A DNA stretch of 64,000 bases from positions 62,001-126,000 of the forward strand of contig JAEUUO010000032.1 in NCBI GenBank assembly GCA_016787575.1. Reading direction: 5' to 3'. Below are positions 44,957-53,569 of the stretch, one piece after another. A model generated the notes under the pieces. The model worked only from the letters and a program-made list of their open reading frames with translations. It made no database searches and had not been told where the DNA came from. Each line of letters begins with the position of its first letter. The first letter of the stretch is position 1. Origin of the DNA: Saprospiraceae bacterium. GTDB lineage: Bacteria > Bacteroidota > Bacteroidia > Chitinophagales > Saprospiraceae. The position numbers and the translations under genes are program-made.

Positions 44957-46672
44957 TTAGTATTTAATTCTTGAACCAACTAATTTGGTATCAGCATTTG
45001 CCCAGACATTTTTTATTTGTTCGTTCACTTGTTTTAATGCTTTTGCATCTTTTGTTTGTTCATACGCTAGTTTCAATCCGTGCAAAGCCCAGCCATTCTT
45101 TGGCCACCAGGATAAATCTTTTTTATAAACCTGGATTGCTTCTTCCGGATTACCGGCTTCAATTAATACAGCTCCAAGATGATGACGAATGGAAAAAAAC
45201 CAATCTGGTGGTTCGTTGTAATTCAAGGCATCCTCCAATACAACTGCTTCATTTAAAAGTGAAATGCTCTTTTCATATTTTTTTTCAGTGGCATACAGTT
45301 CTGCTCGGAGTACGTTCTCTGCAATTTGTACGATTGAATGAACTGAGTTTATATACCAAATTGTAATTTCTTTGAGGCTGCTATCTTTTGCTAAAATCGA
45401 AAGCGTATCTAATTCCTTGACTGCATTTACAAAATCCTTTTTTGCAATAAATGCAAATCCCCTTGCATAATGTCGAATGGCTTCAGGATATTTTAATTCT
45501 TTATTTTCATTTTGCATTTGCAAGATTTGATCCCATTGTCCAAATTTTACATTTACAAAATATGGAATGCTGTAATAATGCTGTAAGGTACCCCATACTG
45601 GGTCCTTCATTAATTCCCGATCCGCCTGATCACTCACTTTGTTAGCCGCTTTAATCGCCCATTCCTTATTTCCTTCCATGGTAGCAGTTGCTGCTAAAAA
45701 ATGATAATTGTGAGGATAGTAGCCTAAAGGATAAACTCCTTGTGCATTGCATGCCCCTACGTATTGACTGTCAATTTCAACTGCCCGGATATTTGCCAAC
45801 GAACCCAAATGATAATCCCCTGTTCTTATATAAATATGTGACGGCATGTGCACTAAGTGACCTGCATTTGGAACCAATCCATCATCAAATAATTTTGCAC
45901 TTTTCAATCCTCGTTCCGGATTGAAAGATGCTTCAACAGCATGAATGTAAAAGTGGTTGAGTCCCGGATGATCGGGGTACTTTTTTAAAAGTTTCTCTAA
46001 AATAAGGATTATTTCAGGTGTCCATGCTTTGGGATTTCCTTGCTTATCCCACAAGTCCCATGGATGCAGATCCATAATAGATTCGGCATACAACGCAGCG
46101 ATTTCAGGGTCGTCTGGATACCGTTCATAAACGGCTTTCATTCGAATGGAATAAATACTATCCAAAGCTGTTCTCACTTCCGGCGACTCTTTTACATATC
46201 GAGTGGACAATGCTTCTACAAGGTCTTTTTCTTTTTGTGTACCATTTGAAACCAATAGCAATGCTTTTTGCACCGCATTAAAGGCCCTTTGATAATTGTC
46301 CGGTTCCATTCCACCATTATAGTTTGGACCTAATACATATGCAAATCCCCAATAACACATTGCACATGCGCTATCAAGCTTGGTAGCATAATAAAAGGAT
46401 CGGGCTGCTTCAGCATGATTAAATGCATAAGACAAAATCAATCCTTGATTAAAGTAAGATTGGGCCTCTGGATTTTGACTTGATATTGGGTAACTTAGAT
46501 TTCCAAGGCCATCAAAAAGCGGAGCTTTGTTATCGCCTTGATACCAGGCTGCATCCGTAGTCTTAGGAGCACACATCACAGGTGCAGTGGGGAATTTGCC
46601 TGGTGATTTATCAACTTGATTCATTCGACAGGACCAACATAGGATTGCTAAAAAAAATACAATTCGAATCAT
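44957..46672 (-). CDS. TPR lipoprotein of unknown function
   Basis: 571 residues. The signal peptide ends in a lipobox (LCWSC, C15), so the protein is lipid-anchored in a periplasmic or outer membrane. Tetratricopeptide-type repeats occur in the first 150 residues (AQSYFNQGLILSYAFNHAEAAR, then CAMCYWGFAYVLGPN) and in the last 120. The block HMPSHIYIRTGDY with conserved histidines is typical of a broadly distributed family with no defined function. Regulation not visible. Divergent from the SnoaL gene 229 bp away. Confidence 0.8.
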   Translation of the reverse strand: MIRIVFFLAILCWSCRMNQVDKSPGKFPTAPVMCAPKTTDAAWYQGDNKAPLFDGLGNLSYPISSQNPEAQSYFNQGLILSYAFNHAEAARSFYYATKLDSACAMCYWGFAYVLGPNYNGGMEPDNYQRAFNAVQKALLLVSNGTQKEKDLVEALSTRYVKESPEVRTALDSIYSIRMKAVYERYPDDPEIAALYAESIMDLHPWDLWDKQGNPKAWTPEIILILEKLLKKYPDHPGLNHFYIHAVEASFNPERGLKSAKLFDDGLVPNAGHLVHMPSHIYIRTGDYHLGSLANIRAVEIDSQYVGACNAQGVYPLGYYPHNYHFLAATATMEGNKEWAIKAANKVSDQADRELMKDPVWGTLQHYYSIPYFVNVKFGQWDQILQMQNENKELKYPEAIRHYARGFAFIAKKDFVNAVKELDTLSILAKDSSLKEITIWYINSVHSIVQIAENVLRAELYATEKKYEKSISLLNEAVVLEDALNYNEPPDWFFSIRHHLGAVLIEAGNPEEAIQVYKKDLSWWPKNGWALHGLKLAYEQTKDAKALKQVNEQIKNVWANADTKLVGSRIKY

Positions 46673-46901
46673 GCTATTTTTTTATGATAAAATTAATTGG
46701 CTAATATAATACATCCATCCCATAAACATGGGAATCTACATCCCGCGACCTTATTTAAGTAGTAAACAGGAAGGTATTAAAAAAAATCAATTCCAAAATC
46801 CAGGATCCCATTTTGTGCGTATGTAGATTCAATTCAACGCATGATGACAAATTTCAGACATGCCTTGGAAATAGAATTTTAAACCATTTAAAATAAAAAA
46901 A
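46673..46901. other. Divergent intergenic region with a short inverted repeat
   Basis: 229 bp between the TPR lipoprotein gene and the SnoaL gene. TCCCAT/ATGGGA with a 4-nt spacer (46718-46733) is the only symmetrical element and could be an operator or chance. No exact TAnnTTTG box was found for either gene. Confidence 0.35.
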
Positions 46902-47768
46902 ATGAAAAATTTTACATTCTTAATGCTTTTGATATTCGGATTGCTCTTGAATGAAGCATGCAAGAGTCCAGCAAATAATTCCAGAGATGAGGCCAATATT
47001 CGAAAAGCCTATTCGGCGTTGATGCAAAAAGATTATACTGCTTTTGCAGCATTGTGTACACCAGATTTTGCAGAACTGGCATTAGCACCACAACCTATAA
47101 AAGGGATTGAAGCTTGCATTGCTCAATACAAAGTATTTCTGGATGCCATTCCCGATTTAAAATTTGAAATTCAGTCGATTGTTCCAGCGGGACCAAATCG
47201 ATATTTCTTACAAATTAATTTAACCGGAACAAATACCGGAAACTTTATGAATTTACAAGCAACCAACAAACAAATCAATGTTCAGGATATTGATATTATT
47301 ACACTAAATGCAGAAGGAAAATGCACTTCACATTGGAGTGCAAATCCAGGAGCTGCATTGAGTCAAATTGGATATGGTTCCATAAACAATGCAAATACAG
47401 CTCTTGTAATATCAGCTTATGAAGCCTTTGGAAAAGGAGACATCCCCGGGTTGCTCTCCCTTTGCAATGAAGATATAATTTTTGAAATACACGACCGTAG
47501 TTTCGACACTAAAATCTGGACCTTTAAAGGCAAGGAAGAAGTTACAAAGTTTTTTACAGAATTAAACAATAAAATAAAATATTCCAAATTTCAACCGGTT
47601 CGATTTTTAGCTGACGGCGATGACGTTTTTATTAAAGTTGACGTGGAGTTTATGCAAAACGCAAATAAGAAAAACTACAGCAATAGTTATGCGCATCAGT
47701 TCAAAGCTTTAAATGGTAAATTGAGTTATTTTAAAGGAATGGATGGAATGTCCCTTGAATTGAAATAA
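46902..47768 (+). CDS. Lipoprotein with two SnoaL/NTF2-like domains
   Basis: 288 residues. A lipoprotein signal peptide ends at C20 (LLLNEAC). Two NTF2-like domains follow at about 32-150 and 165-285, each with the cone-shaped SnoaL pattern (AYSALMQKDYTAFAALCTPDFAE; AYEAFGKGDIPGLLSLCNEDI). The first has TGTNTGNFMNLQATNKQ, a motif shared with the next gene. SnoaL-type domains often bind small hydrophobic molecules; some are polyketide cyclases. No cofactor site is evident. Followed by a paralogue 36 bp downstream. Confidence 0.82.
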   Translation: MKNFTFLMLLIFGLLLNEACKSPANNSRDEANIRKAYSALMQKDYTAFAALCTPDFAELALAPQPIKGIEACIAQYKVFLDAIPDLKFEIQSIVPAGPNRYFLQINLTGTNTGNFMNLQATNKQINVQDIDIITLNAEGKCTSHWSANPGAALSQIGYGSINNANTALVISAYEAFGKGDIPGLLSLCNEDIIFEIHDRSFDTKIWTFKGKEEVTKFFTELNNKIKYSKFQPVRFLADGDDVFIKVDVEFMQNANKKNYSNSYAHQFKALNGKLSYFKGMDGMSLELK

Positions 47769-47804
47769 AATAATTGTAATCAGATAAATTCAAATTAAAT
47801 AATT

Positions 47805-49112
47805 ATGAAAATTAAATTAACAAAAATGATTTTGGTGCTTCTAATTTGCATCGGTAATTTAGTTGCACAGGAAAAGAAAGCAGGTAAAATTACAAGCGAT
47901 TATTTTGCACTTTTAGATGCGGGAAATTTTGATGGAGTAGAAAATTTATTAACAGACGATTTTCAGGCTATTGCTCCTTTTTCTCCAAATCCATTTGTAA
48001 AAAAAGCCTGGAAAGCAGTAGGTCAAACACTAAAAGCTGCCTACCCTGATATGAAACATGAAATTAACTATTGGTTTGCTGATGACAACTGGGTAGCAAT
48101 CCGCGGGGAATTTACAGGAACGAATAAGGGAGCTATGTTTGGAAAAGAGGCAACTAACAACAAAGTGCGTGTACCTATAACAGTACTATTTGAATTAAAT
48201 GGAAAAGGTAAAATTAAATCGCTGACTACTCAATTTGATCAAAAACTTTTGGAAGAACAGCTAATGGCAGGAACAGCTGATCCCAGAATTAGAGCTGAAA
48301 AAACAGTTCGAGAATTGTATACACTAATGGATGCAGGAAATACAGCACAATTTAGCAATTACTGTTCTTCGGATTTTAAAATTATGAATCCGTTTCTTTC
48401 AGAGCCATCTTCTATTGAGGCATTTAAAGGCATTCTACAGGCTCAAAAAACGGCTTTCCCGGATATGAAACATGAAATCACCGAACTCATTACGGACGGT
48501 AAATATGTAACTACAAAAGGAATCTTTAAAGGAACCAACACAGGAAGTATGATGGGAAACCGCCCATCAGGCAATAAAGTACTTATACCATTCTTAGTAT
48601 TGGATGAATTGGATGCCATGGGTAAACTAAAAAACCGATTTGTACAATTTGATGGAAAATCATTTGATGCCCAGTTAATGGTTGGAATCAATCCAAATGC
48701 TGAAAAAGAAAAAATCATCCGGGAATTAATGAAAGCTGCAGATGCTGCAGATCTAAAAACATTTGAAAGTTATTGGAATCCAAAAGCTAAAAGTTATTTT
48801 GGAAATCATGAAAATTCCATGGAAGAAACAAAACAACGAATTGCGGCTTTCAAAGTTGGAATACCTGATGTGCATCGAACAATTGATGAGATTTTAATTT
48901 CCGGCAATCACTTAACGATTCGTGGTACATTAACTGGAAAAAACACCGGAAAATTCATGGGAAAACCCGCTACCAATAATTCAATTAAAATTGGATGGCT
49001 TGGGCTTTACACCTTTGATGAGAATAATAAAATTGAATCCGGCAGGGTTGAGTTTGATACTGCTGCATTTAACGAACAACTTCAGAAGCCAAAAATGAAT
49101 TCCAAAAAATAA
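47805..49112 (+). CDS. Secreted protein with three tandem SnoaL-like domains
   Basis: 435 residues. A signal peptide (LVLLICIGNLVAQ) precedes three NTF2/SnoaL-like domains at about 28-150, 165-290 and 298-425. Each carries a version of the same loop: FTGTNKGAMFGKEATNNK, FKGTNTGSMMGNRPSGNK, LTGKNTGKFMGKPATNNS. The DNA also repeats: a 17-bp stretch (GATATGAAACATGAAAT) occurs at 48048 and 48462, so the duplications are fairly recent. It follows a paralogous two-domain lipoprotein; the pair forms an unusual tandem array. No enzyme assignment is possible. Confidence 0.82.
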   Translation: MKIKLTKMILVLLICIGNLVAQEKKAGKITSDYFALLDAGNFDGVENLLTDDFQAIAPFSPNPFVKKAWKAVGQTLKAAYPDMKHEINYWFADDNWVAIRGEFTGTNKGAMFGKEATNNKVRVPITVLFELNGKGKIKSLTTQFDQKLLEEQLMAGTADPRIRAEKTVRELYTLMDAGNTAQFSNYCSSDFKIMNPFLSEPSSIEAFKGILQAQKTAFPDMKHEITELITDGKYVTTKGIFKGTNTGSMMGNRPSGNKVLIPFLVLDELDAMGKLKNRFVQFDGKSFDAQLMVGINPNAEKEKIIRELMKAADAADLKTFESYWNPKAKSYFGNHENSMEETKQRIAAFKVGIPDVHRTIDEILISGNHLTIRGTLTGKNTGKFMGKPATNNSIKIGWLGLYTFDENNKIESGRVEFDTAAFNEQLQKPKMNSKK

Positions 49113-49140
49113 TTTCTTAAACTTTTAAAATCAAATCATC

Positions 49141-49434
49141 ATGCGCACAATGCTACGTTGCAGTTTGGAAGTAAATGCTTCCAATAAAGCTCTGACCGAA
49201 GGTCGCTTACCCACAATTGTTGGAAAACTCATGGAATTGACGAAACCTGAAGCTGCTTATTTTACAGCCGATGGTGGTCAACGTACGATTTACGTTTTCT
49301 TTGATATGAAAGATTCATCAGAGATTCCTCCAATTGGTGAACTCATGTTTTCAAACTTTAATGCAAAAGTTGAATTTCAACCGGTAATGAATCAGGAAGA
49401 ACTTCAAAGAGGACTAATGAATGTTCCGAAATAA
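49141..49434 (+). CDS. Small conserved hypothetical protein, possible ferredoxin-like fold
   Basis: 97 residues with no signal peptide, so probably cytoplasmic. The alternation (MRTMLRCSLEV, GGQRTIYVFFDM and AKVEFQPVM strands with a helix at the end) suggests a dimeric alpha-beta barrel-type small protein. No catalytic residue is evident. It follows the SnoaL gene by 28 bp and its transcript probably ends at the hairpin at 49471. Likely cotranscribed with the SnoaL pair. Confidence 0.65.
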   Translation: MRTMLRCSLEVNASNKALTEGRLPTIVGKLMELTKPEAAYFTADGGQRTIYVFFDMKDSSEIPPIGELMFSNFNAKVEFQPVMNQEELQRGLMNVPK

Positions 49435-49468
49435 ATTTGAAACAAATTTTCAGCAATCATTATGACGA

Positions 49469-50782
49469 TCAATGGGACTTTTGGGTCCCATTTTTATTTT
49501 CAATAGCAATCGCATTTTGAAATGGATCGCTCCTGCAAAACTTCCAGCAAACAAGACTTATAAAAACAAACATCCCACAACCCATTTGCGTGCCTAGAGT
49601 GTATTCAAACAGAAAAGAAAAAATAAAAATAAGCTGCACGCTCATCACCAGGATTTTGCTACGCCATGATTTTTGAAGGATGCTGTAGTAAATAATTCCA
49701 AGCAAAGGTATCAATCCAAAAATGCCTGTAAAGGCCCAACTAAATAAAAATTGGTTGTGAGGCAATTTTCCAATTTCAAATCCGAAACATTCTAAATAGG
49801 TATTTTTAGTTGCCAGGTACAAATCTCCGATTCCACTTCCAAAAAACGGATCGTGCTTTATCAGTTCCCATCCAATTTGCATGGATACCAGTCGTTCTAA
49901 ATCAGAATATAAAATCCATTTTCCGCGAGTCCACTCTCCAATTTGCCAAATGCTGTATGATAATTTATTTTGCAAACTTGGAATAAAAACAAATGCCATT
50001 GCAATCAAGGATGCAATTCCAAGAATCATGAATATCGAATGCCAGCGATTCGAATTTTTTAATTCTCTGTATAGATAATAACTGAGTGCCAGATACAATC
50101 CTGCAATACCTGTTTTAACAGAAATCAAATGTATAAAAATGAAAAAATAAATAAACAATACAAGAGCTAGATATTTTTCAAACCGATACCGGTAAACTGC
50201 AGATTTTACATAGATATGAAAACACAACACCGCATTTATTGCAATCAACATGCTGAATCGGATGTGCGAAATCTTCTGTACAATCGGTTTGCCTTTTAAT
50301 AAGTCTAAATTATAGGATTCGAAATGACTGAAATAATCAAAACAGATTGTGCATGAATAAACCCAAACAGAAAACACAAAAACAGAACCAATCAAATACC
50401 ATTGCGCTCTGCTAAGATTGGAATGAATGAAAAATGCAATAGGCAAAATTAAAAATGGCAAAAGCATTCTTGAAAACCAATACCATTCTTTTAAAGATTC
50501 AGACCACAATCCAGAAAATAAACAACTTCCAAAAAAAAGGATATAACAAAGCAAGTAAGGATCATTCAAGACCAGTTCTATTTGTTTAAACAACGAATGA
50601 TTCCAGGAATTTTTTGATTTACGGTCATCGTATCGAAATAAAATCAAAAGACCTAAGATCATGACAGCAACTGAAAGCAATGCCGGTGACCAGATGATTC
50701 CAATTGAAAATAAGATTAAACCCAGGGTAAATACGTATGAAATGGACCGGGAATTTTTATAAAAGTGCTTGAGGATTTGCAT
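49469..50782 (-). CDS. O-antigen ligase/polymerase (Wzy/WaaL) family membrane protein
   Basis: 437 residues with about ten to twelve membrane segments and the Wzy_C (O-antigen ligase) pattern: a periplasmic loop with FFGSGIGDLYLATKNTYLECFG and KLPHNQFLFSWAFTGIFGLIP, including the conserved histidine. It either links O-antigen units into chains or ligates polymer to lipid A core. It is isolated from the sugar operon by about 5 kb. The 3' end of the gene carries the terminator of the convergent neighbour. The start lies 65 bp from the pheS start on the opposite strand. Confidence 0.82.
   Translation of the reverse strand: MQILKHFYKNSRSISYVFTLGLILFSIGIIWSPALLSVAVMILGLLILFRYDDRKSKNSWNHSLFKQIELVLNDPYLLCYILFFGSCLFSGLWSESLKEWYWFSRMLLPFLILPIAFFIHSNLSRAQWYLIGSVFVFSVWVYSCTICFDYFSHFESYNLDLLKGKPIVQKISHIRFSMLIAINAVLCFHIYVKSAVYRYRFEKYLALVLFIYFFIFIHLISVKTGIAGLYLALSYYLYRELKNSNRWHSIFMILGIASLIAMAFVFIPSLQNKLSYSIWQIGEWTRGKWILYSDLERLVSMQIGWELIKHDPFFGSGIGDLYLATKNTYLECFGFEIGKLPHNQFLFSWAFTGIFGLIPLLGIIYYSILQKSWRSKILVMSVQLIFIFSFLFEYTLGTQMGCGMFVFISLVCWKFCRSDPFQNAIAIENKNGTQKSH
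49471..49495 (+). terminator. Terminator for the SnoaL/97-residue gene unit, inside the O-antigen ligase end
   Basis: AATGGGAC (49471-49478) and GTCCCATT (49485-49492) pair perfectly, then TTT and TTTT follow. The stem lies within the last codons of the convergent ligase gene, so the sequence serves both as coding DNA and terminator. Confidence 0.6.
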
Positions 50783-50797
50783 TCGAAGGTCTAAACT

Positions 50798-50827
50798 TTT
50801 GATTGTCTTGCTTATCAGTTACCTTTG
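50798..50827 (+). promoter_or_regulatory. Promoter of pheS
   Basis: TTTG (50798-50801), an 18-nt spacer and TACCTTTG (50820-50827), a good consensus match. The pheS ATG follows at 50847. The box lies inside the longer open frame beginning at 50769, ruling out that start. Confidence 0.6.
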
Positions 50828-50846
50828 CGCGACAAATGTAATTACA

Positions 50847-51869
50847 ATGTCGCAGGATTGGTTTGCAGAAATTAAACGGATGATCGTAGAAATTCAGTCT
50901 TTTGAAATAAAGGATGCGACCAGCCTCGAGCAATTTCGCCTTCAGTTTCTTGGTACAAAAAATCTCATCAAACCTTTATTTGCGGCCATTGGTAAAATCC
51001 CCAACGAATTAAAAAAGGAATACGGACAATTGGTCAATGAGGCTAAAATCCTTGCTGAAGAACGATTTGAATCCTTTAAAGAGCTCAAGGAATCTGCCAA
51101 TAAATCCAATGCAAACCATTTAGACCTGAGTTTGCCAGTCCGGTTGAGATCTGAAGGCACCCGACACCCAATATCTCAGGTTTTAGAGCGCATCGTTGGT
51201 ATTTTTAGTAAAATCGGTTTTGAAGTTGTCGAAGACCGTGAAATTGAAGATGACTGGCATAATTTTACTGCCCTCAATACACCAGACGATCACCCTGCAA
51301 GAGACATGCAGGATACCTACTACCTCCGTGATTTTGGGAATATGCTTCTTCGCACGCATACTTCTTCTGTCCAAACCCGGTATATGGAGCTGAATAAACC
51401 TCCAATTCGCATTCTAGCTCCCGGGAGGGTCTATCGGAATGAAACCATTTCAGCACGATCGCATTGCCAGTTTCACCAGGTTGAAGGTTTGTATATAGAT
51501 AAAAACATCAGCATGGCAGACTTAAAACAGACCTTGCTGTTTTTTGCAAAAGAAATGTATGGAACAGAGGTTCGCATGCGACTTCGCCCTTCCTATTTTC
51601 CTTTTACAGAACCTTCTGCCGAAATGGATATTTATTGGGGACTTAAAGACGAAACCGATTATCGGATTACAAAAGGTACCGGCTGGTTGGAAATTCTAGG
51701 TTGTGGTATGGTCGATCCGGCGGTTTTGAGCAATTGTGGCATTGATCCGGAGGTTTATTCCGGATTTGCATTTGGAATGGGAATTGAAAGACAAGCTATG
51801 TTACTCCACAAGATAGCCGACATCCGATATTTCTTTGAAAATGATCAACGTTTTCTAAATCAGTTTTAA
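50847..51869 (+). CDS. pheS: Phenylalanine--tRNA ligase alpha subunit
   Basis: Class II synthetase subunit that charges tRNA-Phe with PheT (not in the window). 340 residues from ATG 50847 (MSQDWFAEIKRM). The N-terminal tRNA-binding coiled coil is present (about 1-90). Catalytic motif 2 RVYRNETISARSHCQFHQVEG, the phenylalanine-binding FTEPSAEMDI and motif 3 GFAFGMGIERQAML are complete. Sixteen bp upstream of hisS; the two probably share a transcript. Confidence 0.96.
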   Translation: MSQDWFAEIKRMIVEIQSFEIKDATSLEQFRLQFLGTKNLIKPLFAAIGKIPNELKKEYGQLVNEAKILAEERFESFKELKESANKSNANHLDLSLPVRLRSEGTRHPISQVLERIVGIFSKIGFEVVEDREIEDDWHNFTALNTPDDHPARDMQDTYYLRDFGNMLLRTHTSSVQTRYMELNKPPIRILAPGRVYRNETISARSHCQFHQVEGLYIDKNISMADLKQTLLFFAKEMYGTEVRMRLRPSYFPFTEPSAEMDIYWGLKDETDYRITKGTGWLEILGCGMVDPAVLSNCGIDPEVYSGFAFGMGIERQAMLLHKIADIRYFFENDQRFLNQF

Positions 51870-51885
51870 CTAAGTTTTATTTTCT

Positions 51886-53217
51886 ATGAAAAAACCTTCA
51901 TTAGCAAAAGGTACCCGCGATTTTTTACCCTTACAGGTCAATCGAAGGAAGTATATTTTTCAAACGATTGAATCCGTTTTTAAAAATTATGCCTATCAGG
52001 CTCTTGAAACTCCGGCAATGGAAAATTTAAGTACATTGACCGGAAAATATGGCGATGAAGGGGATAAATTATTGTTTAAGATTTTGAATAGCGGGGAGTT
52101 TTTAAAAGAAGCACCGGAAGAACTTATAAAAGATAAAAACGGAACAAAACTCATTCCATTCATTGCCGAAAAGGGACTTCGATACGATTTAACGGTACCG
52201 TTTGCCAGAGTGGTTGCCATGAATCAAAACAGCATTCATTTTCCATTCAAACGCTACCAGATTCAACCGGTTTGGAGAGCCGATCGGCCTCAACGCGGAC
52301 GTTATCGTGAATTTTATCAATGCGATGCAGATGTCGTTGGATCAAGCTCTTTGATGTATGAAGCCGAATTGATTCAAATCTACGATCAGGTTTTTACTAC
52401 ATTGAAAATTCCTGTTGTCATCGTTTTTAATCATCGCAAAATATTGGAAGGAGTTGCCAAGGAAGCCGGATGCGCTGATCAATTTATGAATATGACTTTG
52501 GAATTGGATAAATTGGATAAAATTGGAACTGAAGAAGTCAAAAAAAATCTGATACAACTTGGCATTGCTGAAGATAAAGCTGAATGGATTTTAAAAATTA
52601 CCGCATCCGAAAATTTAGAAGATTTTAATTTTAACGAACTGGCTGTTCAAGGAAAAAACGAACTCCAAAAAATTGCAGCATTTAATTCAAACTATCAATA
52701 CCATCAAGTTATTAAATTTTCTGCATCGCTTGCACGTGGCTTAAGTTATTACACCGGTTGCATTTTTGAAGTGCTTCCAACTTCTATCAAAATGGGAAGT
52801 CTAGGAGGCGGCGGACGCTATGACAATTTAACAGAAGTATTTGGTTTATCCGGCGTTTCCGGCGTTGGTATTTCATTTGGTGCAGATCGGATTTACGACG
52901 TTTTGGAAGAACAAAATTTATTTCCAACAGAAATCACACAAGCGGTTCGCGCACTTTTTATCAGCCTGGATGAGCAGTGTTTGCAAAAAGCTTTTGAATT
53001 GGCAGGAACCATTCGAAAATCCGGAATAGCAGTTGAAGTGTATCCCGAATCTGCTAAGATTAAAAAACAATTTTCACATGCTGAAAAACTGGCAGTCCCC
53101 TTTGCCATTATTCTTGGCGAAGAAGAAATAAACAGTCAAACAGCCCTTGTTAAAAATCAAAGCAACGGCGAACAAGAACGCGTGGCTTTTGATTCGCTGG
53201 CCAAATACATTTCCTGA
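51886..53217 (+). CDS. hisS: Histidine--tRNA ligase
   Basis: Class II synthetase of 443 residues. KGTRDFLP opens the catalytic domain; motif 2 is RADRPQRGRYREFYQCDAD, the histidine-binding ARGLSYYTGCIFEV is intact, and GGGGRYDNL and the C-terminal anticodon-binding domain (about 345-443) are complete. Normal length. Follows pheS by 16 bp. Confidence 0.97.
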   Translation: MKKPSLAKGTRDFLPLQVNRRKYIFQTIESVFKNYAYQALETPAMENLSTLTGKYGDEGDKLLFKILNSGEFLKEAPEELIKDKNGTKLIPFIAEKGLRYDLTVPFARVVAMNQNSIHFPFKRYQIQPVWRADRPQRGRYREFYQCDADVVGSSSLMYEAELIQIYDQVFTTLKIPVVIVFNHRKILEGVAKEAGCADQFMNMTLELDKLDKIGTEEVKKNLIQLGIAEDKAEWILKITASENLEDFNFNELAVQGKNELQKIAAFNSNYQYHQVIKFSASLARGLSYYTGCIFEVLPTSIKMGSLGGGGRYDNLTEVFGLSGVSGVGISFGADRIYDVLEEQNLFPTEITQAVRALFISLDEQCLQKAFELAGTIRKSGIAVEVYPESAKIKKQFSHAEKLAVPFAIILGEEEINSQTALVKNQSNGEQERVAFDSLAKYIS

Positions 53218-53569
53218 TAGAGCTTGGTTTGAACTTTTAGCCCCACTATTGCTTTAGCTTTTAATTTGAGTCTGATTTTATCCTGGCAGGGGACTCCTTG
53301 GATTACCAATTCCTATATTTAAAAATTTTCTTAAAGTCTCCCATCTGCACACTAAAACCATTGATTTTGAGGTTTATAAGAGCGGAAATAAAACATATTA
53401 AATATAATTGTAATATATATTAACATTATATTTAGCGTGTTAACGTTTCATTTTCATTTTTATTTGTACCTTTGTGATCCTTCTACGATTAAGTATATGT
53501 ATTTGATTATATTTGTATAAGATCGAAGAAGGGACTACGGTTCGATTTAAGAAATTACGGTGTTTTTCC
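53218..53569. other. Intergenic region with two promoter boxes
   Basis: 352 bp without a credible coding frame. No terminator was identified after hisS. The 3' part holds TACCTTTG at 53467-53474 and TATATTTG at 53508-53515, both exact TAnnTTTG matches upstream of the transglycosylase ATG. Confidence 0.5.
53467..53515 (+). promoter_or_regulatory. Tandem -7 boxes of the lytic transglycosylase gene
   Basis: TACCTTTG (53467-53474) and TATATTTG (53508-53515) both fit TAnnTTTG. They stand 96 and 55 bp before the ATG at 53570; neither has a clear TTG at -33. The distal one is the better candidate if a 5' leader is used. Confidence 0.4.

Noticed and set aside
46718..46733. 6-bp inverted repeat TCCCAT/ATGGGA between divergent genes as a confirmed operator
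   Set aside because: Short and without a partner regulator nearby; mentioned only as part of the intergenic description.
53513..53569. Longer N-terminus of the lytic transglycosylase from 53513
   Set aside because: It would place 19 polar residues before a clean signal peptide and overlaps a TAnnTTTG box.
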